Assembly (NCBI GenBank): GCA_037903355.1
Contig: JBAJFE010000014.1
Span: forward strand, 7,750,001-7,814,000
Direction: 5' to 3'
Length of the DNA stretch: 64,000 nt
Origin: Trichuris trichiura
Taxonomy: Eukaryota > Nematoda > Enoplea > Trichinellida > Trichuridae
How positions within the stretch are numbered: position 1 is the stretch's first letter; every line of letters starts with the position of its first letter. Positions 31,721 to 41,270 of the stretch are shown piece by piece. The notes under the pieces are model-generated. The model was given only the letters and a program-made list of their open reading frames with translations. It did not search any database and had not been told where the DNA came from. Made by a program: the position numbers and the translations under genes.

Positions 31721-32435
31721 TGAGGTAAGATCAAGCGGCTGTCGTCTTGCTCCGAGGAAATATTGAATTTAGATTCATTGTTGCGCAGCACTGAGAACAA
31801 CATCGCAGCCTCACTTACAATTTGCGTTACCATTGCTAACAGCCCGAAAAATTAAGGAAGAGGAAACCCAATGCCGCGCTTGTACTCTGAATGCTCCCTG
31901 ATCTGCAGTTAGCCGGCTTAAGTCCAGTAATACGAAAAGAACGCCTTCAGTGCCAAATAAAGAATTTATGGCGTTAACGGCTTCGAATATCGCTAGGAGC
32001 ATTCGCCGTATATGGCAGCTGGCTGGCTTCCTTACTAGCCATTTTGCTCTAGTGTAGAAAAGAAATTCAGCGTCGACTTCGCATCGCCAGGTTTTCCAAC
32101 CATTAATCGCACACTCAACTTTCACAGCGCAAACCATGGGGTCCTACTTGCGGCTGACAAGATCCGCAGGTTAATAAGGTTTTTAAAGATGGCCCGGCTT
32201 AACTGTTTTTTCTTTGGCAAACATGGTAGGCAGCGAAATCAATTCTACATTCTGCCGGCTCTTTCAAGTGCTGAACTACTTGTACTAATTGACAACAACG
32301 TAACCACAGTAGGCGCACCTGAGGATGACAGAAGCAGGAGAATTACGTTGGGGAGAATGACGGGGGTCTCCGGCAAGTTGAAGGTCGTGAAAGGGGGCCC
32401 TGGCTCAGAAAAGGTTGGGAAACACTGATTTAGAC

Positions 32436-32806
32436 CAATTCAAGACTTAGACTCATTCAGGATCTCACGAGATTCGACCAGTTGAGGTTCTGAAATGCTC
32501 GCAAACCCAGAGTAGTGAAAGACGGTTATAAGAGAACAGCAGAGAGTAGAGGTCGAGACGAAACATTGACATCTGTAGGCCATCCGCACGTAGCAAAAAA
32601 CGCCTAGACGGCGGTCGAATAGCGATGGAGAAGCGGTTACTACCTACCCTTGCGCGTCAACATGAATCGTTCACCAACACTCGTTGCGTTAACTTTGTCT
32701 GCGGCAAAGTCGACTGATTCCAGAGTTGGCGATTACAGTGCCTATCTCACAAGGAACTTCATGGAAATGAGTTGTCTTATGTAAAGTTTGCGTGGGCTGA
32801 GTAAAA
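32436..32806. other. Unassigned spacer between hAT-C1 and Merlin M4
   Basis: Continues the TTCAAGACTTAGACTCATTC-type degenerate repeat seen at 21.1-21.35 kb, then ordinary sequence. No gene was seen. Confidence 0.4.
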
Positions 32807-32814
32807 AGGAATTG

Positions 32815-34820
32815 GGATCTCCTTTGATAGTGGCCCGCCACTAACGTCACGCGGCAATATCAAAGCTTAATGCCTGTTCCGAGTGCGTAATGAAGTGTTC
32901 ATAGCGTCACACCTGCAAGGTTATTTTCGCCCGCGATACTGAACACCTGCTGAGCAGCTGGCACGGCAGCCCAGTGGAAGTGTCACTGATGCGACCACTG
33001 ACCCTTAGAAAGTTCCAGCGCTCAATGAAATGTTAATAGCGGAACAACGGGGCAGTTATTTTCTCTCGCGTTACGTATGCACTAATGGAAGTATCAGTGA
33101 TGCAGCTACTGATGCATACAAAAGAGTGAGTATTAGGGAAAGTAGCAGCTGCGCGTCGTTGCAAGATACGGGAAACACAATTGGTTGCGCAGCGGTTAAC
33201 GCTGAGGCGTCTGTTAGCAATCGAATAACAGCAATGAAGGTCAAAGGTCTTAGCCGCGTTGTGCTACGGTAAATTGTGCACATCTTATTCTGCAACATGT
33301 CCATGGAAGCGAGCAGTGACGATTTGCCTACCACAAGCCAAGGAAGTGAAACTGTACCGAGCGCTAGTCAAGTGAAGTCAAGGAGGAAATCACGAAAAAG
33401 GATTCAAAGGAACATCCTCTGGTTGCTGCATTTGGTGCCAGACGAGAAGGCGGCGGCCCAGTTCCTGCGCGAAAAGGGACTGTTGCACAGCGAGCGGCTG
33501 TGCCCGTCTTGTACACATGCAATGTGCCTGGGGCGCGGCGGCTTGGCGTGGCGCTGTCACAGACGGACCTGCCGCAAGGAACTGTCGGTACGCACAGGCA
33601 CGTGGTTCGACAGTAAGTGCACCTTAGTGCAGTGGCCGTTTTGACTGATGAACGATGCAGTCTGTTCTTTGCAGTACCTCGCGAAAGGATTAAGCTGCAG
33701 AAAGCGATCCAGGTATTGTACCACTGGAGTCGCGGGTACACAACGATGAAGTTCCGCGAGGTTGAGCTGGGTTAGTGATCCGCGAGACTCGTATTGTACC
33801 TGTAGGAACTATGTGTTCTTCAGGCCTATGTAATAGTACTGCAAAGCGTTGGTGCAGGTACCTGCGGCAACTTACAGCTGACGCGCTCGCCGAAGCACCC
33901 GTGCAACTGAGTGGATCTGGGATGACGGTCGAGCTAGACGAGTCGCTGTTCTCCCGGAGTAAGTACAATCGACGGAGGAGATACCCAGGGCAGTGGCTTT
34001 TCGCCGGCGAATGCCGGGACACTGGCGAAGCCCACCTGGAAACCGTGGAGAACCGCTCGTCTGACACTTTGTTGCCCGTTACCCAGTCGCACGTGAAGCC
34101 TGCGTCCGCAGTGATGATGGACGAATGGCGTGCATACCGATGTCTGGGCCGTAAAGGATACCAACATTCTCGAGTGAATCACTCGCAGAATGTCGGAGAC
34201 CCAGACACTGGCGCGCATACACAGACCGTTGAATCGCTGTGGGCGCAGTTGAAATCGGGCAACAAGCGCCGTCGTGAAACGCAACGGAGCGCGCTCCCTC
34301 TGCACATCTCCGAATTCATGTGGAGGAGGCGGTTGGGAACCGCCGATGCGTTCGACGGCATCGTCGACGTCATCCGCAGGTTGCACCCACCCAAAGTAGA
34401 CAATCTGCCAGCGCCGCTAGCGTTGCCGCAATGAACGGTATGTCGTTGTTTTATGTTTACTGTGTGTAATTACGTTTCTGTGATCAGGTCGAAACTACCT
34501 TGACCGTAACAATCGTCTCCAGCACGTCTCAATGCCCGGTATGTAAGCTCGTTTATTAAACTTCTATCATCGTTCGAAATAATGAACGCTCGTTCATGTT
34601 GACTGTCGCTGCGCGCGCTACGCTTGCCGGTAATATTATGGCTTAGGCTTAGGCGTACGCTTACGAACTGTTCCATTGTTCGAATTGCACGCAGCCGTCC
34701 GGACCGCTGCACCGGTAGTCAAATTAGGCCAGCCATTGTTTTGGTGACGTAATAATCCCCACTTGACCTCCTTTGAAGTTGCCGCATCTACTTCCGATGG
34801 GCCACTGTCAAAGGAGACCC
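32815..34820 (+). mobile_element. Merlin element M4 (2,006 bp), apparently intact
   Basis: Left end GGATCTCCTTTGATAGTGGC. The right end is the complement of GGGTCTCCTTTGACAGTGGC; the ends match at 20 of the first 22 bases. A perfect 8-bp TSD AGGAATTG lies at 32807-32814 and 34821-34828. The only gene is a three-exon transposase with no stop or frameshift. Subterminal sequence (CTTCAAAGGAGGTCAAGTGG, complement near the right end) is shared with M1-M3, but the outer TIR differs, so it is a separate Merlin family. Confidence 0.93.
33297..34434 (+). CDS. Merlin transposase, three exons, intact (340 aa)
   Basis: Cuts and pastes Merlin DNA in the nucleus. Exons: 33297-33612, 33675-33770 and 33824-34434. 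Introns: 62 nt (GTAAGT...TTTGCAG) and 53 nt (GTTAGT...TTCTTCAG), both phase 1. The spliced frame is 1,023 nt with no internal stop. A C4 zinc ribbon uses Cys69, Cys72, Cys87 and Cys92 (CPSC...CHRRTC), followed by SVRTGTWFD as in IS1595/IS1016 transposases. A helix-turn-helix-like segment spans about 110-147. The DDE core has Asp176 (VELDESLFS), Asp237 (MMDEWRAYR) and Glu274 (QTVESLWAQ). The start is the first ATG; Met3 is an alternative. The introns are supported by the same 96-nt middle exon in M1 and M6. Activity is not proven. Confidence 0.88.
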
Positions 34821-34924
34821 AGGAATTGAATTGTTAATAGGCACACTTACACACGGGGTGCTTTGGAACGGGCACGTGTTTCATGTTTTGGTAATCTCCC
34901 ACTGCTTTTTCCGTTTTCTCTGTG

Positions 34925-35424
34925 TGTGATCTGTAACCAGACGAAACCATTGCTCTACCAACGAATAGATGAGCGATTATTAGGAGAAATTCAGAAACAA
35001 TGCACTCAGCTTTTATTCAGAGCTTCCGGAACGCTCTAGTTCCGTCGTCAGTGGTATGGAGGAAAAAATGTTTTCTCCGAATGGTACTAAATAGGCGTCC
35101 ACAAAAAAGGGGGAAGTCAACGTGGCAGGGAGCAGCACTTGGTTTTATTAATGAGTGCGTCCCATGCTGTGGTAACCTGTACGCCTTTGTCACGGCTAAC
35201 AGTGCGATTAAGGCGGATTTAAAAGGCCTCCTTAACCCGGCGTCGGTGTAAACGGCTCTCGCGACAGATAATCTGCGGTTGTAGGTGGATCGAGCACTGA
35301 GAAGAGTGCTCGACGACAACGGAGGCTTTGACCGTTTATTTTCAAATCTTTCCCGGTTGTTTTTTTCTGTGGACGACCTCACCGCGGATGAACAATTGTG
35401 CCGTCTAATTACAGATACCAACAC
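34925..35424 (-). mobile_element. Penelope-like element 3' fragment
   Basis: The left part reads TTGCTCTACCAACGAATAGA, TGAGCGATTATTAGG, the PLE 3'-terminal words seen at 47.56 kb, and contains a hammerhead-like motif. The minus frame 35424-35017 ends TTDDGTRAFRKL, which is the translated motif region and not a true protein end. The upstream part may encode a worn PLE C-terminus (RRPFKSALIALL). No RT domain remains. Boundaries are approximate. Confidence 0.55.
35025..35052 (-). ncRNA. Hammerhead-like motif 2 (degenerate)
   Basis: Minus strand CTGACGA, C, stem GGAAC with partner GTTCC. GAAA is changed to GGAA. Stem II is intact, but the catalytic GAA is altered, so cleavage is unlikely. Confidence 0.35.
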
Positions 35425-35594
35425 ATAAAAAACGGAAAAAGCCGTAGATCTACCAAAACAGGCATACTGCTTGAAATCGGAAAACAGAATATCAAAATCT
35501 TAATCATGCAAGTATGACGGCAGTGAACAGCAGTTTCTGAAAAAAAGTATAGGTAACGCAGTTCAGAATTTATTCCTTCTGTTACGGTCATAAG

Positions 35595-35981
35595 GCCGTG
35601 AGAAAACTGGATGTCAGTGTCCTCACAGGTTTCCGCGCGAATAACAACCGTTGTGACACTTGGCCAAAAAGCTTCAGCACCTGGCAGATCAGAGGATGCC
35701 GATTCATGATTAATAATTCACACGAGCTCACCTCTGACAGATCCACAGGGTCAATGAAGCTTGATTGATCGGTCTGTCAGTGATCCCTCTTGAACTCGTT
35801 TTACCACAGTTGTACTGCCAGTATATAAGCGATTGTAGTAGTAAGTTAAAAGTTTTCTGCTGCAGGCTCATTTAATCCATTGCATTTTTAAAAAGTGAAG
35901 GTGCCAATGTATGCCCAGTCTCTTTCCTCATCATGTAATACAATAACACTGATTATAGCAGCAGAAAATTCGGTTCTTTAC
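35595..35981. other. Unassigned sequence
   Basis: No frame, RNA gene or terminus was recognised. A TATATAAG-like sequence near 35823 is not linked to a gene. Confidence 0.35.
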
Positions 35982-36843
35982 GGGAGCGTCCACCTGAAAA
36001 AGCAGGCGGCAATATCAAAGGGTAATGCGCAACGATACTGCGTAGTGAAGTGTGATTAGCAGAACAACAGGAGGAACGTCTTACTGCGGGTAACTGAAAA
36101 CATGCTGAGCATTTGGCAGGGGGAGCACAATGGAGCATCAGTGGCACATGCAGGAGGTGCGGTTATTGACCCGCGAAATACCTCCCGAGAAATTCCGTTA
36201 CAGATCCCTGCAAAACAGTGAAGGTGAGGAAATGAAACAGCTGCGCATAGATTGCTGGCACGGGAAGCACAATGGAGTAGCAGTGGTGCATGCTAGGGTT
36301 CAGTTCGTGATTCGTAGAAAACATCGTAGGTCAACGGCCTAATCCGCATCACGTCTTGGTAAACGGCGTAAAGCTCATTATGCGTTATGAGTACGCGAAA
36401 GACGCAACGCCTGCGCCGGTCTCCCTGCTGCAGTGAACGGTATGCAGTTTCATTATGGTTATTTTCGTCATGTTGAACCCGCCCCGAGTGAACGCAGCGC
36501 CTGCGCCAGTCTCCGTGCCCCACTAAACGGTATGTACGCTTGTTTCACGTTTGCTTTCACTGTGCACGTTATTCAGACGTTGTCTCTCAGGCACCCTAGC
36601 GTCGGTGAAATGCAGGTTCCTTTCTGGCAGGCATGCCCTTAACTTGTTATAACTACATTGGAGTGCATGCCAATCACCCTTTTTGCCCTCGTGCAAATCT
36701 AAGGCAAGACATAAACTTTATGTTTAGACTTAGGCTTAAGCTAAGGCAGGACAGGATGCCCAGCAAACCTACAGTATGACGTTTGGGCGGAATGGTGAAA
36801 GACAGCGTTACTAGCGGCATATGTTCCATTGTTCCCTCAATAT

Positions 36844-37007
36844 GTGATTTCTTAGTTCGGGACTATAATATTTCATAATGAATGAGCGTTAATTACGGAG
36901 TCCATGTTCATAACTCAGAACCGCTGACGACGGGTCCCGAGTGACCTGAAAACTTCGGAGAAATAAACGTTTTTGACGGGACTTGGACTCCGTAATTAAC
37001 GCTCATT
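36844..37007 (+). mobile_element. Retrozyme-like 164-bp insertion
   Basis: Flanked by perfect 17-bp direct repeats CATTGTTCCCTCAATAT (36827-36843, 37008-37024). Inside, a perfect 26-base inverted repeat (36879-36904 with 36984-37009, TGAATGAGCGTTAATTACGG and onward) encloses a hammerhead-like motif. It has no open frame. Size, direct repeats and ribozyme-like core match the description of retrozymes, small non-autonomous retroelements moved by Penelope machinery. Confidence 0.6.
36924..36951 (+). ncRNA. Hammerhead-like motif 3
   Basis: CTGACGA, C, GGGTC, loop, GACCT, GAAA. One G-U pair closes stem II. Central in the 164-bp insertion. Confidence 0.45.
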
Positions 37008-37263
37008 CATTGTTCCCTCAATATCTATCAGCCCCCTTTGACGTTGCCGCCTGAAATTCCTTCGCGCAAATCCGGTAATCCGATTGCGCAAGCCATTGTA
37101 CACACCACCATAATCTCCATTTGCCCTCCTTTGAAGTTGCCGCCTCCTTTGCCGGGGGAACACTCCCATAAAAACTCAAAAACTCCTTACGCGGAATGGG
37201 CACGGCCGCATTCAGCGCGCACTTGTATTTCCCTGAGCTCTGCAATACAGCGGAACTCTACTA

Positions 37264-37372
37264 CAGCTGAACCGCCGTAAGTTGACCACCCAACAGACTG
37301 GGAAAAACCGGTCAACATAGGAGGTGGTCAGCATAGAAAGGCTGTGGGTACAAGTGGTTTGGCTGGATAGAT
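37264..37372. mobile_element. TA-MITE fragment
   Basis: CAGCTGAACCGCCGTAAGTTG and following GGTCAACATAGGAGGTGGTC resemble the TA-MITE left half. The right end is missing where the next copy begins. Confidence 0.5.
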
Positions 37373-37374
37373 TA

Positions 37375-37608
37375 CAGTCGAACCTCCGTAAGTTCACCAG
37401 CCAACAGACTGGTCAACTTACAGAGAGCAAACAAGCATGACGTCCATATACCACGCACGGCTAATGCGGTCAACTTCCCACTTAGGTTGTCAAAGTATAG
37501 AGGTTGTCCTTGCGCTTATTAACGTGCGCACAAACCAACCGGTCAAAATTCGGTCAATGTAGAGAGATGGTCGACATATAGAGGTGGTCAGCTTTGGAGG
37601 TTCCACTG
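37375..37608. mobile_element. TA-MITE copy 4 (234 bp, diverged)
   Basis: CAGTCGAACCTCCGTAAG to GGAGGTTCCACTG between TA dinucleotides. Longer than the other copies through extra GGTCAACTT-type sequence in the middle. Non-coding. Confidence 0.75.
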
Positions 37609-37611
37609 TAT

Positions 37612-38582
37612 TTGAATCTTAACTGCCGAAATTTTTGATCATCCTGTAAGAGTATGTGCCAGAGATGGTAGCACCAGCGTCTCAGTGAGCCGGAGAAAAA
37701 TTCGCCCGTGGGAGCGCGGGATAAAGAGCGAAATAGGGACTCGTACTCGACAGCGACGAGAGAGCACGGTCGCTGGATGGACGTGAGAACCTAGCATTGA
37801 CTGCCTAGCACAAAGGCGGCCAGAATCAGGATTAGCGCCGGTTCGGCGGCCTTCTTGCCAGTAAGCGGATTAGGCGATGGCTGAAGATCCTGAAGTCCGT
37901 GAGAACGCGCAGGGCAGTGGTCATGGGAGGCTATGCATACGCGTCAAGTTTTAGCCCAGACAGTTCAGGCTATCGCCATCAGTTGTGCGTTTGATTTATC
38001 GCTTTTACTTCGCAATAACCGTTGTTATGCGGCAGTCTTTATGGTCGGCCAAAGCACAGAATAAGAAGCGGAAAACATTTAACTTACAATAAAAGATAAT
38101 AATAAATAATAAAAAAATTAAATACAATAAAAAATTAAGCTATCCGTTTTCGGAACATATACGAGCGACAATTTCTGTTGCTACATTGCTTCCTACTCAC
38201 CAATGGTAAACTCGGCTCTGACTACTAGTTCATCGTTAGCTAGGTAGCATGTTCCTCCGTGTTCTACACTTTAGCCATGCTGTCAAGAAACTTAGATAGC
38301 AATAGCCGGCTCAGTTCTATATGGACAACAGCTGCTGAATATTTTGTTGCGATTTTTTTCTATCTTCAACCTACTAGAGATGAATCAGTCCATCTGCTGC
38401 AATTCGTATCAGATGTCCTTTAGTGGCTTGCTCCCTTCATACTGGGTACTTTTACACACAGCAGCACAAGGACCCAAGCAAGAACAACTACGTTCTTCTT
38501 GCCTTGTTTTTACTCGGCATAGGCAAAATGTTCTATTTTGTAACAGCACAGCAAGTCTGGCTGAAGAAGGCGATCACTTACC
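37612..38582. other. Unassigned sequence
   Basis: AT-rich around 38080-38140. No TE terminus or gene was recognised. Plus-strand frames near 38344-38722 partly cover the hAT-B remnant in the wrong strand and are dismissed. Confidence 0.4.
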
Positions 38583-39804
38583 GTCTCAGACTCTGCAGTT
38601 ATCCAGCGAAGGAAAATGGACAGTTGAGCGGTATTTGTTATGTCCGTAGTCTCGTCACAAGCCAGGGAAACAAATGGGAAGTTACCTGCAGTACGCTTAA
38701 GTTTTTCAATGTCTTCCGCTAAGTCAGTGATCCGGTCTGAAACAGTTCTTCGAGATAAGCTAACACTTTCGAAAAGTTTTTCATTGGCTGGTGCTAATAA
38801 CTTCGCAGCTGCCACGATGCCCTCTTTCACAAACTCACCCTCTGCATGAGGCCTCAGCTTCTTTGCGATCATTTCGCTCACTACATAACTCGTTTGAAGA
38901 ACGCTGTGCGCGTCGCAGTATGTCCTGGTGAAAGGGGCTTGCTGCGACTCCAAATTCCGTTGAAGCGCACTGATTCTATCCAGACGCTGTTGGCCATTTA
39001 ATTCATTCACTGTTCCATCTTTTGAGCTGCAATGCCCTTCCAAATTACCTTTTTTCATAATAGCTATTGCGTCGCCACAAACAAGGCAGACTGGCTTGCC
39101 TTTCAGGTCCACGAAAAAAAGTCATTCGTCCACTTCTTTTGTAAAATTCGACATATCGTATCAATTTCTCTTTTCTTCGAACTGGCCATTTGTAGCGTTG
39201 GGTGAGCGTGAACTCTAGCTTGCGATAAGCTGCACGAAACTTCAGGTTTCAGTAAAGTTTATGGGCAACTCGGAGGAAAAAGGTAGACTTTTGAGACAAT
39301 CCTGCAGCCCAGTTGTCAAGAACATAATCGCAATTACAGAGAACGAAATAACTTTTTGAACTTCAAAGACACAAACGACAGGCGCCGGCACAAACCGATG
39401 AGAAGGATAGCCAGAGAAGGCGAGAACGACGCCAGTAACTACTGAGAGCAAACAAAGCAGAAGTGCTCTAGCATGCTGGACAGTCGTTATCTCGAACAAA
39501 GCAATAGTCCACGCTACTGACGCGCGCTCACGCACTATACTGCCGCCTACTGCTTGTCACCGAAGACTACCAACGTCCGTTTGTCGACAGAGAGCTGTCA
39601 TCAACGCAGTCTTCCGAGCCGGCCTGATGCTCCCTGCTTGTTACGCAAGATTTATGTTATTACTAGGATTCACATACAATACGTTCATCGCATTATGAAA
39701 AATGACCTCCCACAATCACATTTCACTGAATCTCGCATCCATGTGCGGTTGCCCCAACGCGTGGGCGGAAAACGGTTTCGCGAGCTGGACGTTCCCCAAC
39801 CCTG
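38583..39804 (-). mobile_element. hAT-B copy 3, truncated
   Basis: The right (5') end ...GACGTTCCCCAACCCTG matches the right ends of hAT-B1 and B2, and the 5' leader 39200-39780 is collinear with 55860-56440. The 3' two-thirds is missing: homology stops at about 38583. Only one side is preserved, so no TSD can be tested. Confidence 0.8.
38585..39190 (-). pseudogene. hAT-B3 transposase N-terminal part
   Basis: From an ATG at about 39190 the minus strand encodes the N-terminus (frame break near 39115), then GKPVCLVCGDAIAIMKKGNL, a C2H2/BED-like finger, QTSYVVSEMIAKKLRPHAEG and SLACDETTDITNTAQLSIFL with the first catalytic Asp. Homology to hAT-B1 ends in ITAESET at 38585, followed by a GGTAAGT-like sequence. 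The second Asp, Glu and dimerisation domain are absent. Confidence 0.8.
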
Positions 39805-39812
39805 GTTTAGCC

Positions 39813-40399
39813 TATTCCAGTGTTTTCCACCGACCGCTTCCCCAGCTTCCTCTTTAGTACCTGTTCATTCAAGCAGCCCTAAATATAGCTTGAATTCAAT
39901 AGTTCAGATAAGTTGGCGGCACAACCTTAATACGAACGCACCGCAAGTACAAAGGAAGTGTATGTACACTCACAATCAGGCACACTCCTACAGCCAAGAA
40001 CGGTGCTACCTGCTCGCCTCGGGTGACGATATGTATATATAGAGCGGATCACTCAGCAGCATCTGGTTTGGCTGGTGTTTTTACTACACTGGACCATCTG
40101 CTCGGAACGGCACTGCTTTGTTTTCACCGGCGTTCAGGTGGGCCGCCAAGCTGTACATCCGGCTGCAAGATGATCTCTTAAGGCTCATTATCTGGCCTGA
40201 TGTCAATTGCCTTTTGTCGGCAGGATATGCGTGGTCCGAGCGGGCTGCACATCTGGCTGACGATGTGGCTTTATTCAGTCACAAAACCTCAGGACTCCCA
40301 CCGCCCTCCTGTTCTGATTGCACAAATTGTGGTAAACAAGTCGGTTCCCTACCTGCTGATTGGGCAGGCTGGCTTGCCCTCCCTTCGGCTCCCTACCTG
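39813..40399. other. Unassigned, small internal repeat
   Basis: Near 40340-40420 the phrase CTACCTGCTRATTGGGYAGG occurs twice in tandem. No domain is found in the frames. Confidence 0.35.
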
Positions 40400-40920
40400 C
40401 TAATTGGGTAGGCTGGTTTGATCTTGCCTAATCCGGCCTTTCAAGAAACGCCATGACCGCCGGTGCTGCTTAATCCGCACGTTTAATGAATGCCAAGGCA
40501 TGGCACTTGCAGTTGCGGACGCACCCGGGTAGTAGTAATTTGTGGTCCAGCAAACGGCTGTCCGTGGCACATAGGCATGCGCGCTCCCGCTTAATCCGCC
40601 TATTAGCAGGATGCTACATGCAGGGTGGAGATGCAGGTCCCTGGGCATAATCCTTGTAGGTCAACCGCTTCAAGTGGTGACAGAAGCGGATTAATGCCCA
40701 TAATCCCTCTGCAAAACAACTGCAGAAGGGTATAAAGCCACGCATGTTGACGGGCAGAGAACAGACGGAAAAGGTCTGAGGAGCGCCATACTACCGTATC
40801 GCTATTATCTGTATCGTTGTGTACATAGCGTTATGCCACGCACTTCTTCTGCAATAAACTCTTCCGCTTAAGCTCGAAGAATCGCTCAAGCAGCTACGCT
40901 CTCCCGCGGCAATTCTGCTA
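40400..40920 (+). repeat. LTR-like sequence (possible solo LTR)
   Basis: Contains GGGTATAAAGCC (about 40728), a good TATA box, and GCAATAAACTC (about 40851), a polyadenylation signal about 120 bases later, the spacing expected of an LTR U3-R-U5. No internal region and no confirmed TG...CA ends or TSD were found, so this is a candidate only. Confidence 0.35.
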
Positions 40921-40974
40921 CGACTTCTCAGACGGTGGGGCGGCTGACGGACAAGATGCGAGTAACGCGCACAG

Positions 40975-41270
40975 AGAAAGTAAACGTAAATAAGCGTACA
41001 TACCGTTTACTGCGACATAGAGACAGGCGCTGGAGGGCCCGTTCAACCTGATGATAGTATCGCGCATACAGAAAATAACCGCAAAAAAAACTGCGTACCC
41101 TTCACTGCGGCTGGCAAACAGGCGCAGGCGGCGCGTCCACTCGGGGCGAGTGCAACCTGATGATTGTGACGCGCATGGAAAAAATAAACGTAAACAAACT
41201 ACATACCGTTCACTGCTGCAAGGAAACAGGCGCAGGCGGCGCGTCCACTCGAGGCAGGTGCAACCTGAGG
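40975..41270. repeat. About 109-bp unit, three tandem copies
   Basis: Units near 40975, 41055 and 41165 share GCGCAYASARAAARTAAMCG, ACCSTTYACTGC, ACAGGCGCWGG and GCGTCCACTCG, ending AACCTGATGATWGT. They overlap the 3' end of the Merlin M6 transposase. A related doubled block is in M5 at 36400-36540. Confidence 0.7.

Larger units (their letters stand above)
27381..32427 (+). mobile_element. hAT-C copy 1 (5,047 bp), full length
   Basis: Starts CAGTGATTCCCAACGGGGGC and ends GTTGGGAAACACTG, flanked by a perfect 8-bp TSD ATTTAGAC (27373-27380, 32428-32435). It encodes a BED-finger hAT transposase at 29932-31720 (pseudogene) behind a long 5' region of about 2.5 kb that contains a Merlin-type MITE (27551-27835) and no recognised domain. 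A near-identical copy in the opposite orientation begins at 59165 and leaves the window at 64000. Confidence 0.95.
35982..37167 (-). mobile_element. Merlin M5, internally deleted
   Basis: Left end GGGAGCGTCCACCTG. The right end is the complement of GGGAGTGTTCCCCCGG. Both are followed inward by GGCGGCAAYWTCAAAG Merlin sequence. The interior matches M6: 5' sequence (AACAACAGGAGGAACGTCTTACTGCGGG) joined to 3' sequence (GCGCCTGCGCCAGTCTCC), with the transposase core deleted. No clean TSD was found. A 164-bp retrozyme-like element is inserted near its right end. Confidence 0.7.

Noticed and set aside
31811..32137. 108-codon minus-strand frame (and its counterpart at 59455-59781, plus)
   Set aside because: It is conserved between the two hAT-C copies only because the copies are near-identical. 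It lies antisense in the transposase 3' region and shows no domain.
39554..40042. 162-codon plus-strand frame
   Set aside because: It overlaps the hAT-B3 5' leader and terminal repeat and continues past the element end. No domain.
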